Source: an uncultured Nitrospira sp.
GTDB lineage: Bacteria; Nitrospirota; Nitrospiria; Nitrospirales; Nitrospiraceae
Reading direction: 5' to 3'
Assembly: GCA_946479785.1 (NCBI GenBank)
Contig: CAMLHQ010000002.1
Span: 1 to 64,000, forward strand
Length of the DNA: 64,000 nucleotides
The notes under the pieces are model-generated. The model was given only the letters and a program-made list of their open reading frames with translations, did not search any database and had not been told where the DNA came from. This document shows positions 36,386 through 46,312 of the stretch, one piece after another; position 1 is the stretch's first letter, and each line of letters begins with the position of its first letter. Position numbers and translations under genes: made by a program.

Positions 36386-36808
36386 CTATCGAACTTCCAG
36401 CTTGCCTTCCATCCCTTTATCCCGATGGCTTGGCAAGGGCCACAGACGTTTATCGCAGTAGATGGGAAAGGTGCCAGATTGAGTCGGAGTGAATTTGACG
36501 ACGACTGTCTTGCCGGCGCCGACATCCTGCTCGACCGTCAGACTCCCGGCCGGGTCCTTGATGATGAAGTTGTGCGGGATAATCGTGGTCACGCTCGTTA
36601 ATGTCAGCTCGACAGGCTTTCCCCTTTCGACGATCAGGTGGTCCGGTTGATACGAATAGCTATCGAGAATGACGGTAGCACGCTGGACGCCATCGGCGGC
36701 CACCGGCACGACGAAGGGAGGACCAGGATGAGGAGGGTCTGCGGCCAAAGCCACGGCGACAAGTACGAGCGACAGTCCAAGAGTTCCTGGCACTTGACGT
36801 AGCCACAT
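36386..36808 (-). CDS. Cupredoxin (plastocyanin-like) protein
   Basis: The 140-residue product has a signal peptide (LGLSLVLVAVALAAD) and a cupredoxin fold. Copper ligands are visible: His in TIIPHNFIIKDP, then Cys in FPIYCDKRLWPLPSHRDKGM with a His and Met following. It should carry electrons or copper in the periplasm. It is the gene upstream of the squalene synthase in the same direction, with about 32 bp between them. Confidence 0.87.
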   Translation of the reverse strand: MWLRQVPGTLGLSLVLVAVALAADPPHPGPPFVVPVAADGVQRATVILDSYSYQPDHLIVERGKPVELTLTSVTTIIPHNFIIKDPAGSLTVEQDVGAGKTVVVKFTPTQSGTFPIYCDKRLWPLPSHRDKGMEGKLEVR

Positions 36809-36942
36809 AGATACCTCCCCAGGTGAGAAACTTCTAACAGGAATGGCTGGAATGGGTCAATGTGGGCTCCGAAAATCGCGGACTTGGGATGCCTTGACCT
36901 TGTCTTAGACGAAGTTATTGTAGAATCCCACGTGTCACGGTT

Positions 36943-36951
36943 TGTTATAAT
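36943..36951 (+). promoter_or_regulatory. Extended -10 promoter element for htpX
   Basis: TGTTATAAT is an exact extended -10 (TGn-TATAAT), 64 bp before the htpX ATG. No good -35 is present at the usual distance, which extended -10 promoters can tolerate. Confidence 0.45.
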
Positions 36952-37014
36952 GACTTCCGGTCATAATATGTACACAGCGGTCGGTGACTCCAACCGCTTT
37001 GAAGGAGGATCTCG

Positions 37015-37923
37015 ATGAAGTGGATTAAAGGTATCGGTCTGTTCCTGATTGCGAACTTTCTCATCTACATTACGCTCTCCGTTACTGCCAATCTATTGAT
37101 CAACTTCGTGTTGCCGGCGTTCGGCATCGACGTGCGCGGGGTGTTCAGCCAGCAGCTGCTCGTGTGGTCGCTCGTTATCGGCTTTGGCGGCGCGTTTATC
37201 AGTCTGTTGTTTTCTAAACAAATGGCGCGCGCCATGCTCAACTGCCAACAGATTACTGACCCGCGTTCTCACGCAGAGCAGGTCATTTATGGTTCGGTGC
37301 GGGAAATCGCACAGCGTTTACACATCACCATGCCGGAGGTGTGGGTCTACGATTCTCCAGACCCCAATGCCTTTGCTACCGGCCCCAGCAAGAACAATTC
37401 GATGGTCGCAGTCTCTACCGGCCTGCTCCAGAACCTCAAGGAAGACGAGGTAAAGGCCGTACTCGCTCATGAAATGGGGCATGTGTATAACGGGGATATG
37501 TTCACCACGACCGTGTTGGCTGGGCTGATGAACACGTTCGTCTATTACATCAGCAACTTTTTGTCTTCACTGGTCGGTCAGTCCCAAGCAGATCGTGAAG
37601 AGGGAGGGGCAGGAAACCCCTTTCTCGCGTTCATCGTCTATATTGTGCTGCAAGTGGTGCTTTCGTTCCTGGCCATGTTGGTCGTGAGCTGGCATTCACG
37701 CCGCCGCGAGTACGAAGCCGATGCGTTCTCCGCTAAGGTCTATGGCAAGCAGTCGATGATTGCTGCATTGCAAGGGATCGATCGGTGGGTGAATCGTGCG
37801 CAGTTCGAGTATTCCAACCAGGATGCGTTGGCGACGATGAAGATTTCCGGCACTTCGGCAAGGAATCTCTTTGCCACCCATCCACCGATTGAGGACCGAA
37901 TCGCAGCGCTGCAACAACTCTAA
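37015..37923 (+). CDS. htpX: HtpX-type zinc metalloprotease
   Basis: This membrane protease clears damaged membrane proteins. The 302-residue protein has two N-terminal membrane helices, the zinc-binding HEMGH motif in VLAHEMGHVYNGDM, and two further hydrophobic segments (VYIVLQVVLSFLAMLVVSW). The third metal ligand is the Glu in RRREYEADAFSAKVYG. The end, THPPIEDRIAALQQL, is typical. GAAGGAGG lies before the ATG and an extended -10 promoter further upstream. Confidence 0.95.
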   Translation: MKWIKGIGLFLIANFLIYITLSVTANLLINFVLPAFGIDVRGVFSQQLLVWSLVIGFGGAFISLLFSKQMARAMLNCQQITDPRSHAEQVIYGSVREIAQRLHITMPEVWVYDSPDPNAFATGPSKNNSMVAVSTGLLQNLKEDEVKAVLAHEMGHVYNGDMFTTTVLAGLMNTFVYYISNFLSSLVGQSQADREEGGAGNPFLAFIVYIVLQVVLSFLAMLVVSWHSRRREYEADAFSAKVYGKQSMIAALQGIDRWVNRAQFEYSNQDALATMKISGTSARNLFATHPPIEDRIAALQQL

Positions 37924-37941
37924 CGTCCCCAGGAGGCCGTC

Positions 37942-38535
37942 ATGCTCAGACACCTTCTCGCCATATCAGCCTTTGGAGTCACCCTCGGTCTGTCGGTCGG
38001 CATCTCCTCCGCACAAACCGAACAGGAAGGACTGCTCATGGCCGGGAAGACGACGAGCCTCTATGACTTCACGATGGACGACATTGACGGGAGGCCGGTG
38101 AACTTGGGCGACTATAGAGGCAAGGTCCTTCTGGTCGTGAATACCGCAAGCCTCTGCGGGAACACTCCACAGTACACGGACCTGGAAAACATCTACGAAC
38201 AGTATCGAGACAAAGGCTTTGAGGTGCTGGCGTTCCCCGCAAACAATTTCGGTCAACAGGAACCAGGGACAAATGCAGAGATCAAGGGCTTTTGCCTGAC
38301 GAAGTACAGCGTGAGCTTCCCGCTATTCAGCAAGATCAGCGTGAAGGGGTCTGATAAGCATCCACTCTATCACTATTTGACCGAGCAGAGCCCATTCCCG
38401 GGCGAAATTGAGTGGAATTTCCAGAAGTATTTGGTGGATCGCTCAGGGAACGTAGTGGGACGCTTTCACCATCGAACCAAGCCGCTCGCGCCTGAAGTCG
38501 TGAACGAGATCGAGCGCGTGCTGGCGTCGAAGTAG
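37942..38535 (+). CDS. Secreted glutathione peroxidase-family protein
   Basis: The 197-residue product has a signal peptide (LLAISAFGVTLGLSVGISSA). The peroxidatic cysteine is in TASLCGNTPQYTDLE, and the other family residues are FPANNFGQQEPG and EWNFQKYLVDRSG. Cys stands in the position that can be Sec elsewhere. It should reduce peroxides in the periplasm with a thioredoxin-like donor. AGGAGG lies before the ATG, 18 bp after htpX, so the two are probably one stress-related unit. Confidence 0.9.
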   Translation: MLRHLLAISAFGVTLGLSVGISSAQTEQEGLLMAGKTTSLYDFTMDDIDGRPVNLGDYRGKVLLVVNTASLCGNTPQYTDLENIYEQYRDKGFEVLAFPANNFGQQEPGTNAEIKGFCLTKYSVSFPLFSKISVKGSDKHPLYHYLTEQSPFPGEIEWNFQKYLVDRSGNVVGRFHHRTKPLAPEVVNEIERVLASK

Positions 38536-38540
38536 ATTCA

Positions 38541-38825
38541 TTAGGCCTTTCGATAAAACACGATGTGCTGGCGGTATTCCTGAATGGCTGCGCCCAGCGC
38601 AGCCGAACCCCTCGAAATATTCGCATCCAACGTCTCTTCGATCGTCTGGTCATCGATCTCCACGTCATATCGGTCCTGCACGTTCGTCCGGACAGGACCA
38701 GCCGTCACGTCACGCGGCATGAAGATCTCCTTCCAGACCTCTTTTTCGACGAGACAGACGTCGCGAAACCGTTCGTAGAGCAGGGTGAGTTTCTCCGGAT
38801 CAGTCACTCTGATTCGTTCACCCAT
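38541..38825 (-). CDS. Small conserved hypothetical protein, 94 residues
   Basis: The product is acidic and lacks signal or membrane segments (PEKLTLLYERFRDVCLVEKE, TLDANISRGSAALGAAIQEY). AGAGGA lies 6 nt before the ATG at 38825; a longer frame to 38927 overlaps the gene upstream and lacks support. I do not recognise the family. Confidence 0.68.
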   Translation of the reverse strand: MGERIRVTDPEKLTLLYERFRDVCLVEKEVWKEIFMPRDVTAGPVRTNVQDRYDVEIDDQTIEETLDANISRGSAALGAAIQEYRQHIVFYRKA

Positions 38826-38847
38826 GGCATGTCCTCTGGATTCGAGA

Positions 38848-39540
38848 CTACTTCTGCGTGGAGGGCTGAGCGGCAGGAAGAGATTCGACGATGGAGAACC
38901 GCATCGTGCCCACTTGATTCGCCGCATGAAACGGTTGTTGTCCCAGGGGGGTGATGAAAATCTTGACCTGGTATTTCCCGACCGGCCACTTCTCCTCTTT
39001 CTTCTTCAATTCCAGAAATCCATACCGTTCATGGCCAGGAACTTCAAGACTATCTTTCCCGATCGGCGCGGCGGACAGCTTGCCTCCGGCGTCTTCCAAA
39101 AACCACTGCGCACTGAATTGAGCCGGATCTTCGAGGGGAGCTACTTCGAACACAATATAAATGGCAGGCGTCTCAGGAGTAAAAACCGACGTGGGATCGA
39201 TGGGCTTGAGTCTCGGATCTTGGGTGTACCATCCCTTCCGGCCGAAACTATCCCATTCCACTTCGTAACCCTTCGCCATCTTGATCCAGGTAAACAGCGA
39301 CTGAGGAATCCCTTTTTTCTGCTCGTCGAAGGAAGGACTCTGGGTTGGATCGATTTCCGTCGTCGATTGTTCTTTCGGAGCCACCAGATCCCTGGCATCC
39401 GCTGGCCACCAGCTACCGGAGATTGGACTGGTCATCGCGATGAGGCAGGCGAGCAACAACTGGTGCTTGGGTCGAGTGTGTGTCATAACCTCGTCACGTC
39501 TCGTGCTTTTATTCGTATCGAGACCTCCAAATGGGTCCAT
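38848..39540 (-). CDS. Secreted protein of unknown function
   Basis: The product of about 230 residues has a signal-type segment (LLLACLIAMTSPISG) after a basic N-terminus. The mature part has beta-strand blocks (AIYIVFEVAPLEDPAQFSAQ, KYQVKIFITPLGQQPFHAAN), similar to immunoglobulin-like surface folds, but no family is sure. AAGGAGG before the ATG at 39540 supports that start, although an ATG at 39486 gives a tidier signal peptide. Confidence 0.7.
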   Translation of the reverse strand: MDPFGGLDTNKSTRRDEVMTHTRPKHQLLLACLIAMTSPISGSWWPADARDLVAPKEQSTTEIDPTQSPSFDEQKKGIPQSLFTWIKMAKGYEVEWDSFGRKGWYTQDPRLKPIDPTSVFTPETPAIYIVFEVAPLEDPAQFSAQWFLEDAGGKLSAAPIGKDSLEVPGHERYGFLELKKKEEKWPVGKYQVKIFITPLGQQPFHAANQVGTMRFSIVESLPAAQPSTQK

Positions 39541-39627
39541 AATGCCTCCTTCATTCAACACCTATTTGTTATCGAACACAAGCTGCCTGTGGTACGCTGA
39601 GCTACTTAATAATCTACGGGTCTTACT

Positions 39628-41028
39628 GTGAGTCTCTCACCATTTGCTTCCTCAGACAGTGAGCCGCCTGGACAGTCGGTCCAACAGGATCTCAGCGAAC
39701 TAAGCCGCCGGTACGGCCTTCGTGATGGAGCCCTCCAAGCCATTACCCAGGGAAGCGGTGAGCAGTATCTCTCCGCCTTTGCCCTCCTATTCCATGCCAA
39801 TGCGTTTCAGCTCAGCGTCCTCTCCGCCCTCCCACAGCTGATCGGCACCGGCGCCCAAGTGGCGTCAGTAAAGCTGCTCCGATGGTTTCCCGACAGAAAG
39901 GCGCTGATCCGCATCGGCACCATCGGCCAAGGCCTGGCTTGGGTTCCAATTGTGCTTTTTCCTCTTCTATTTCCTGAGCTCGGTCCCTGGCTGATCATTG
40001 CCGGCACCGCGCTCTACTTCGCCTGTAGTCAGTTCACCATGCCGACCTGGAACAGTTTCATTGCCGATCACCTCGACCAACACGAGCGGGGCGCCTACTT
40101 CGCACGGCGAGCCACAATCATGGCCAGCCTCAGTTTCGTCGCCCTTGGTATGGCAGGTTGGCTCCTCAATCTGTGGCAACACCATCCGTTTGCCTGGATC
40201 GGGTTTGCCCTCACCTTCCTCGTTGCCGGCAGCGCACGATTCCTCTCGGCGATGGCGCTTGCCAAGGTCGAAGACGTTCACCACACGTTACATCGCGAGG
40301 GCCAACCAAGCTTCCGCAATTTTCTGGCTAGAACCAGCTTGAGCTTCCGCCGTTTCCTTCTATTCTCCGGGTTCATGCACGCCGCCGTGCTCATTGCCGG
40401 GCCGTTTTTTGTGCTGTACATGCTGCGAGATTTGCACTTGTCGTATTTGGGCTATGGCATGTGGTTGGCCGCAGGCATTCTTGGCCAACTTGTCACACTC
40501 GGAACGTGGGGACAGTTCGGAGATCGATTCGGAAACAAGGCGCTCCTTTCCGTCACGGGGCTGATGGTCCCGTTTCTCCCGATGCTCTATCTTGCAGGGA
40601 CAAACCTGGTCTTTCTGCTGTTGGTGAACTTTCTCGGCGGTGTGACCTGGAGCGGGCTGGCCCTCGGACTCCAAAACTATGTGTTTGATGCGGTGCGGCC
40701 GGAAGATCGCACGAAAGCCGTAGCCACGTGCAGTACGATCAATGCATTGGGCTGGTGTCTCGGCGCATTCATCGGGAGCTGGCTGGTGAACGCCCTTCCA
40801 TCACGGATAGACGTCGGACGGTTTTCTCTGCAACTTGCTTCGAACTTGCCGTTGGTATTTTTTGTCTCGGGGACCCTGAGACTGGCGGTCTCGACCAGTC
40901 TCCTGAGAAGCTTCCATGAAGCGAGGGCTGTGGAACAGGCACCCTTCAGTCAACTCGTTTGGGAATTGCCACTGCTGAAACCCATCGCTCAGTTCTTGGT
41001 CAGCCCGCTCTTACGGGCGAGCAAATGA
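39628..41028 (+). CDS. MFS transporter
   Basis: The 466-residue protein has about 12 hydrophobic helices and MFS-type motifs (GTWGQFGDRFGNKALL resembles the cytoplasmic loop signature). It belongs to the major facilitator superfamily; the substrate cannot be read from sequence. The start is a GTG at 39628 without a strong ribosome site. No partner gene is evident. Confidence 0.85.
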   Translation: MSLSPFASSDSEPPGQSVQQDLSELSRRYGLRDGALQAITQGSGEQYLSAFALLFHANAFQLSVLSALPQLIGTGAQVASVKLLRWFPDRKALIRIGTIGQGLAWVPIVLFPLLFPELGPWLIIAGTALYFACSQFTMPTWNSFIADHLDQHERGAYFARRATIMASLSFVALGMAGWLLNLWQHHPFAWIGFALTFLVAGSARFLSAMALAKVEDVHHTLHREGQPSFRNFLARTSLSFRRFLLFSGFMHAAVLIAGPFFVLYMLRDLHLSYLGYGMWLAAGILGQLVTLGTWGQFGDRFGNKALLSVTGLMVPFLPMLYLAGTNLVFLLLVNFLGGVTWSGLALGLQNYVFDAVRPEDRTKAVATCSTINALGWCLGAFIGSWLVNALPSRIDVGRFSLQLASNLPLVFFVSGTLRLAVSTSLLRSFHEARAVEQAPFSQLVWELPLLKPIAQFLVSPLLRASK

Positions 41029-41042
41029 GCAACTAATCCTAT

Positions 41043-41261
41043 TCATGGTGAGACCGGCGGTTGCGCCGCGCGTTCTTGTTCTTCCTGCTTGAGTTTGTCA
41101 AAACCCCGGTCTGCATGGCCCCGCACCTGATCAGGGGTCGGCTGCGCCATCGGTTTGGTCTGATCGCTCGAGCAAGCCGTCATCGTCACGAATAGGAATC
41201 CTGCGGCCATGCCCTTAACAATGCTTCTTGTCCAATGCATTCCAGGTTCGCTGCACCCCAT
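41043..41261 (-). CDS. Small lipoprotein, 72 residues
   Basis: The product has a signal with lipobox (GMAAGFLFVTMTAC) followed by a short polar tail (PDQVRGHADRGFDKLKQEEQ). AAAGGAGGGG before the ATG at 41261 supports translation. The function is unknown. Confidence 0.72.
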   Translation of the reverse strand: MGCSEPGMHWTRSIVKGMAAGFLFVTMTACSSDQTKPMAQPTPDQVRGHADRGFDKLKQEEQERAAQPPVSP

Positions 41262-41499
41262 ACTTTCCCCTCCTTTGTAAAAGCTCCTGCGCTGTCCTGA
41301 CCTCCGGTCCATTCATGGGCTCCCTTTAGAAGAGCAGGATCCATGAAACCGCCGCCAACGAACGGTTCGGCATCATAATACTCTCCCCTTGGTGGCAAAA
41401 CCACCGGGACACGTTGAAGACCATGAACCCGGCTCTGCAATTGACTGGGACGGTGCGACGCGCTATCCTCCGCTACTGTTCAAACTTTTCAAGGATTCC

Positions 41500-41946
41500 A
41501 TGTCCCTGCGCGACCGCCTGTCCGAAGATCTCAAACTCGCCATGAAGGCACGCGACCAGTTGCGGATGGATGTCATTCGCATGATCAAGGCCGCCGTGCT
41601 GAACAAGGAAGTCGAGATGAAAAAAGATCTCGACGACGCAGAGATGAGCCGCATCATGACCACCATGATCAAACAGCGCAAGGAATCGGTGGAACAATAC
41701 GAGAAAGGTCAGCGTGCCGAGCTTGCCGCCAAAGAACGTCAGGAAATTTCCATCATCGAAGCCTACCTCCCGAAAGCCCTCTCCTCCGACGAACTCATCC
41801 AGACAGTAGACGCCGTGATCCGCGAGACCGGCGCCAACTCCGCCAAGGACATGGGCGCCGTCATGAAAGCCGTGATGGCCAGGCTCGCCGGTCAACCGGT
41901 CGATGGCAAACAAGTCAGCGACCTCGTGCGTTCCAGACTGAAATAG
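41500..41946 (+). CDS. GatB/YqeY-domain protein
   Basis: The 148-residue product begins MSLRDRLSEDLKLAMKARDQ and contains KQRKESVEQYEKGQRAELAA, EAYLPKALSSDELIQ and DMGAVMKAVMARLAGQPVDG, all typical of the YqeY family, a stand-alone relative of the GatB tail domain. The family may link to tRNA amidation; the exact role is unclear. AAGGA lies 4 nt before the ATG at 41500. Confidence 0.92.
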   Translation: MSLRDRLSEDLKLAMKARDQLRMDVIRMIKAAVLNKEVEMKKDLDDAEMSRIMTTMIKQRKESVEQYEKGQRAELAAKERQEISIIEAYLPKALSSDELIQTVDAVIRETGANSAKDMGAVMKAVMARLAGQPVDGKQVSDLVRSRLK

Positions 41947-42020
41947 CGCGACATGTCATCTGCTATACTTGGGGCGTGCCCCTGCGGTGCAGGCACTACG
42001 AACCTACACGTAGGAATTCT

Positions 42021-42659
42021 GTGAGCATTCTCATCGTCGACGATTCCCCGGATCAGCAGGCACTCCTCCGTTCCATTTTAGGCAAAGCCGGGTATAACGA
42101 CGTCTTGAGCGCCGATTCGGCCCGATCCGCCTCAGCGCTGCTCCACCTCGATGGTGAAACACCAAGTCAGAGAATCGATCTCATCCTCATGGATGTGCTC
42201 ATGCCGGAGCAGGACGGAGTGGAAACCTGCCGACAGATCAAACGTAGCGCCCACTTCCAGGACGTTCCGGTCATTATGGTCACGGCTAAGAACGATTTGA
42301 GCAATCTCAAAGAGGCTTTTGCTGCCGGCGCCATGGATTACATCAGTAAACCCGTCAACAGTGTTGAACTTCTGGCGCGAGTGTCTTCCGCTTTGCTCTT
42401 AAAACAGGAAATGGACCGCCGTAAGAATCGCGAACTCGAACTGCGCCGCAGTAACGAAGAATTGCAGAAAGCCCTCAAGGAAGTGAAAGTGTTGCGCGGA
42501 TTGATTCCGATTTGCGCATCCTGCAAAAAGATTCGAAATGACGGCGGTTTCTGGCAGCAGCTGGAAGAATATTTGGGCGAACATTCCGAGGCCGAATTCA
42601 GCCATGGCCTCTGCCAACCCTGCATTAAAAAGCTTTATCCTGGTGTTTATCAGGATTAG
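42021..42659 (+). CDS. Response regulator with C-terminal Cys motif
   Basis: The 212-residue product has a full receiver domain: [25 protein letters not shown] with the acceptor Asp, VIMVTAK and ISKPV. After a coiled coil it ends with ICASCKKIRNDGGFWQQLEE and HGLCQPCIKK, a Cys-x2-Cys pair module also found at the end of PAS and receiver proteins, likely metal-binding. There is no DNA-binding or enzyme domain. The GTG at 42021 has TAGGA 5 nt upstream. It opens a four-gene signalling cluster. Confidence 0.85.
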   Translation: MSILIVDDSPDQQALLRSILGKAGYNDVLSADSARSASALLHLDGETPSQRIDLILMDVLMPEQDGVETCRQIKRSAHFQDVPVIMVTAKNDLSNLKEAFAAGAMDYISKPVNSVELLARVSSALLLKQEMDRRKNRELELRRSNEELQKALKEVKVLRGLIPICASCKKIRNDGGFWQQLEEYLGEHSEAEFSHGLCQPCIKKLYPGVYQD

Positions 42660-42717
42660 CTGTTAGGATTTCGTCGATCTTACCGCTCCATTCAAGTCAG
42701 CCGAGGCGCCACCTAGC

Positions 42718-43722
42718 ATGAGCATTCTGATCGTCGACGATTCTCCGGACGACCGGACTCTCCTCCAGTCGATCCTGACGGCCGCGGGCTATGAACAGAT
42801 TCTCATAGCCGATTGCGCCGCTGCGGCATTTCGTCTACTCGGGCTCGAAGGCGGCAAACAGGGAGCCGCTCGCGTCGACCTCATCCTCATGGACATCATC
42901 ATGCCGGAGATGAACGGCATCGAAGCCTGTCGGCAGATCAAAGCCGTCGAGCGTTTTCGCGAAACGCCGATCATGATGGTCACGGTAAAAACCGATCCGG
43001 TGGATTTGCAGTTGGCCTTCGCCGCCGGCGCGCTCGATTACATCGGCAAACCTATCAACAAAATCGAGCTGTTGACGCGCGTGAGGTCAGTCTTGCGGCT
43101 GGTCCATGAGATTGAACGGCGCCGGGCGCGCGAGCAAGAGTTGCTCGAAGTGATGCGCCAACTCCAGGAAGCCAACCAGATGCTCCTGCGTCTCTCCTGT
43201 CTCGACGGCCTGACCGGCATTACCAACCGCCGACAGTTCGACGATTTTCTGGATCAAGAATGGCGACGCGCCGTCCGCGAATCGACGCCGCTCTCGCTTA
43301 TTATGCTCGACATCGACCGGTTCAAGATCTACAACGATACGCATGGCCACACTGCCGGCGATGAATGTTTGCGGCAGGTCGCCAATGCGATTTCCGGCGC
43401 TGTCAACCGACCGGGGGATCTCGTAGCCCGCTATGGAGGTGACGAATTCGTCGTCGTCCTGCCGGGCACCGCGACGGATGGTTCGGCGCAAGTTGCCGAA
43501 ACCCTCCGTAAACGAATCGAATCGCTGGGCATCACCCACTCCGAGGGCGACAATATGACCATCAGTGTGGGGTACGCCAGCACGATTCCGAACCGCAATG
43601 CCTCACCGACGGATTTGATTAAGGCGGCGGACCAAGCCCTCTATCAAGCCAAGCAAGAAGGTCGTAACCGAGCCAAGCAGGCCGGCATTCTCACACTCGT
43701 TCCCCACTCGGACGACGACTAG
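42718..43722 (+). CDS. Response regulator diguanylate cyclase (REC-GGDEF)
   Basis: The 334-residue product joins a receiver ([34 protein letters not shown]) to a GGDEF domain. The active-site signature is intact in [14 protein letters not shown], with [20 protein letters not shown] before it, so it should make cyclic di-GMP. An R-x-x-D type inhibition site is possible near residues 230-240 but was not checked. The receiver is close to that of the gene upstream, suggesting duplication within the cluster. Confidence 0.94.
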   Translation: MSILIVDDSPDDRTLLQSILTAAGYEQILIADCAAAAFRLLGLEGGKQGAARVDLILMDIIMPEMNGIEACRQIKAVERFRETPIMMVTVKTDPVDLQLAFAAGALDYIGKPINKIELLTRVRSVLRLVHEIERRRAREQELLEVMRQLQEANQMLLRLSCLDGLTGITNRRQFDDFLDQEWRRAVRESTPLSLIMLDIDRFKIYNDTHGHTAGDECLRQVANAISGAVNRPGDLVARYGGDEFVVVLPGTATDGSAQVAETLRKRIESLGITHSEGDNMTISVGYASTIPNRNASPTDLIKAADQALYQAKQEGRNRAKQAGILTLVPHSDDD

Positions 43723-43755
43723 GCCTCTGGGCCGCGCCTTCGACGCGCACTGACC

Positions 43756-45492
43756 ATGCCTCGACCTCACGCGCCATCCCGACGCAAGACCGTCCACAAA
43801 CCAGCCCGCCGCACACTTGCACAGGCGGAGACCGAGCTTCGCCTTGAACGAACCGCTCGCCGACGGGAAGCGATCGAACGCCAAGAGACGGAACAAGCGC
43901 TGGTCGTCGCCAAAGAAGCGGCGGAAGTGGCCAGCAAGGCCAAGAGCGAGTTCCTGGCGAGCGTCAGCCATGAAATCCGTACTCCCATGAACGCCATCAT
44001 CGGGATGGCCGATCTGTTGTGGGAAACGAACCTGACGCCCGATCAGCGCAAGTACCTCCGGATTTTCCGACGCGCCGGCAGCAGTCTGCTGCACTTGATC
44101 AATGACATTCTGGACCTCTCAAAAGTCGAGGCCGGTCATATCGAACTCGAGTCGATCGAGTTCGACTTGAGCGACCTGGTCGAAAAGGCCATTGAAATTC
44201 TCGCAATGCGGGCGAATGAGAAAGGTCTGGAGCTGGCCTGCCATTTGTCACCTGACGTGCCGTGTTCGCTGGTCGGAGATCCGAACCGCCTGCACCAGAT
44301 TCTCGTCAACCTCATCAGCAACGCGATCAAATTCACCGACAAGGGCTCCGTCGTCGTCGAAGTCGTGAACGACCACGAGCATCCCATGCCGGGCGCCATT
44401 CGGTTCTCGGTCACGGACACCGGCATAGGAGTTCCCCCTGGCAAGCTGGCGACGATTTTCGAACGCTTCACCCAGGCCCATGCGTCGATCACCAGAAAAT
44501 ACGGCGGCACCGGCTTGGGCCTCACAATCTCCAAGCAACTGGCAGAACTGATGCACGGCAAGATCTGGGTCGAAAGCACATTAGGAAACGGCAGCACGTT
44601 TCACTGCCTCCTCAGGCTCGGCGTGAATTCCAGCGTGAAGACGCAGCCGGCAACCGTGTCGATCGATCTGCAGCGCCTTCGCACGCTTGCTGTGGACGAT
44701 CATCCCATCAATCGCAAGATCCTTGTGGAAACCTTGTCTTCCTGGAATGCAGAGGTCACTGCTGTCGGTAATGGACAGGATGCGTTAAGTGAGCTGCGGA
44801 AGGCTGCACATTCCGGATGGGCCTATGGTCTTCTCCTGCTTGATTGTCGCATGCCCGGCATGGACGGATTTCAGGTCGTCGAGGAGATCCAGCGCTCTGC
44901 TCAATTCAAAGGACTCACAGTCATCATGCTGGCCTCGGATCACTGGGCTGACGACATTGCCCGCACCTATGACATGGGACTCGGCGGCTATCTCACCAAA
45001 CCCATCAGACGTTCTGATCTGCTGCAAACCATCGGCATCGCCCTAGACCGTTCGCGCGGCATACCGACCACGCCGATTGTTACACCCTCTGTTCCGGCCC
45101 CCTCGAGGCCGCTGCACATTCTGCTCGTCGAAGATTCACCGGACAATCAAGTACTGGTCCGTTCATACCTCCAGCACACGTCCTACCAACTTGACGTTGC
45201 AGACCATGGCGGAATTGCCGTTGAACAATTCAAGAAAGGGCAGTTCGACCTGATCTTGATGGATATGAATATGCCCGTGATGGACGGCTATGAATCGACG
45301 AAAACCATCCGCGCGTGGGAACAGGAACATGATCTACCACGGACCCACATCATTGCGCTGACAGCTCTCGCGTTAAAAGAAGAGGGAGAAAAGATTCTCG
45401 AAGCCGGTTGCAACGCCCACATGACCAAACCGATCAAACGGCAAACGTTGCTTGAAGTGCTTAAGGCCTGTGAGGGAAACCGACGGCAATGA
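43756..45492 (+). CDS. Hybrid histidine kinase with two receivers
   Basis: The 578-residue product begins with a coiled coil, then a HisKA domain with His in [20 protein letters not shown], a HATPase ([25 protein letters not shown]) and two receivers. The first has [11 protein letters not shown] and a weaker VDDHPIN start; the second has [22 protein letters not shown] and MTKPI. No sensor or membrane segment is present, so the input may come through partner proteins. Its ATGA end overlaps the Hpt gene. Confidence 0.95.
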   Translation: MPRPHAPSRRKTVHKPARRTLAQAETELRLERTARRREAIERQETEQALVVAKEAAEVASKAKSEFLASVSHEIRTPMNAIIGMADLLWETNLTPDQRKYLRIFRRAGSSLLHLINDILDLSKVEAGHIELESIEFDLSDLVEKAIEILAMRANEKGLELACHLSPDVPCSLVGDPNRLHQILVNLISNAIKFTDKGSVVVEVVNDHEHPMPGAIRFSVTDTGIGVPPGKLATIFERFTQAHASITRKYGGTGLGLTISKQLAELMHGKIWVESTLGNGSTFHCLLRLGVNSSVKTQPATVSIDLQRLRTLAVDDHPINRKILVETLSSWNAEVTAVGNGQDALSELRKAAHSGWAYGLLLLDCRMPGMDGFQVVEEIQRSAQFKGLTVIMLASDHWADDIARTYDMGLGGYLTKPIRRSDLLQTIGIALDRSRGIPTTPIVTPSVPAPSRPLHILLVEDSPDNQVLVRSYLQHTSYQLDVADHGGIAVEQFKKGQFDLILMDMNMPVMDGYESTKTIRAWEQEHDLPRTHIIALTALALKEEGEKILEAGCNAHMTKPIKRQTLLEVLKACEGNRRQ

Positions 45493-45818
45493 CCCAACCA
45501 TCCAACAGCAACGTCTCGAACAAATTCACCGTCTACATCGATCCGGATCTGGAAGCAATCGTTCCCAAATTCCTGGAGAATCGCCGGAAGGACTCGGCCG
45601 CTCTGACATCGGCGATCCAGGGAAACGACCTGAAGACCGTGCGCCTCCTTGGACATCGCATGAAGGGAGACGGCGGGGGTTACGGATTTAATGAGATCAG
45701 CAGGATCGGTGACGTCCTCGAACAGGCCGCGCTCAGAGAAGATCGCGCGGCCATGCAGCAACAAGCTGCTGCCCTTGCCCATTATCTCGCCCAGGTCCAG
45801 GTTGTATATCGGCGGTAA
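45489..45818 (+). CDS. Histidine phosphotransfer (Hpt) protein
   Basis: The 109-residue product has the Hpt phospho-acceptor region [18 protein letters not shown] in a four-helix protein. It should relay phosphate between the hybrid kinase and the receivers. It starts in ATGA overlap with that kinase, which makes a shared function almost sure. Confidence 0.9.
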   Translation: MTQPSNSNVSNKFTVYIDPDLEAIVPKFLENRRKDSAALTSAIQGNDLKTVRLLGHRMKGDGGGYGFNEISRIGDVLEQAALREDRAAMQQQAAALAHYLAQVQVVYRR

Positions 45819-45928
45819 AACCAGCAGGAATCTCTGGCAACTTCACTCAAATTGATCCTCTCTGGGGAATCCCTAGTCGGACTGGCCTAAGGAAGGGGTA
45901 TGATAACTAACGTGTAGGAGACACCGCT

Positions 45929-46231
45929 ATGCAAATGGTCATGATGGTGTTTCGAACATCACTTGAACAGGAAGTCATGCCTTTGGTCGAAGAAGAGGGG
46001 TTATCCTTTACCCGGCTTGACGGTCTACAGGGGAAAGGGGAGACCGGTAGTGTTCCGGGCTCTGTCACCTGGGGAGGGGCCAATACCGTCCTGCTGTTAG
46101 CGGTACCCGATGACCGCTTGAAGGGCTTTCGCGACCGGGTTCATCGATTTCAAGACGAAAAGAAGGTGCATCCGAAGTCCGTCGGAGTGCCGTTTCATAT
46201 CTTCGTGCTTCCTTGCATCCAGTGGCTATGA
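45929..46231 (+). CDS. PII-like small protein
   Basis: The 100-residue product (MQMVMMVFRTSLEQEVMPLV, GKGETGSVPGSVTWGGAN, VLLLAVPDDRLKGFRDRVHR) has the ferredoxin-like strand-helix pattern and a Gly-rich loop of PII-type nitrogen and metabolite sensors. It lacks the full PII signature, so the effector is unknown. GGAG lies 8 nt before the ATG at 45929. Confidence 0.72.
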   Translation: MQMVMMVFRTSLEQEVMPLVEEEGLSFTRLDGLQGKGETGSVPGSVTWGGANTVLLLAVPDDRLKGFRDRVHRFQDEKKVHPKSVGVPFHIFVLPCIQWL

Positions 46232-46312
46232 GGTCCGAATCTCGGACTTACACCACCAAAATGGATTGCGAATCTTGTACCTGGATAAGGCAAAATCAGA
46301 AGATTGGAAGTT

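Noticed and set aside
41186..41440. An 84-codon minus-strand frame overlapping the small lipoprotein gene
   Set aside because: It overlaps a gene with a clear ribosome site and lipobox in another frame and has no support of its own.
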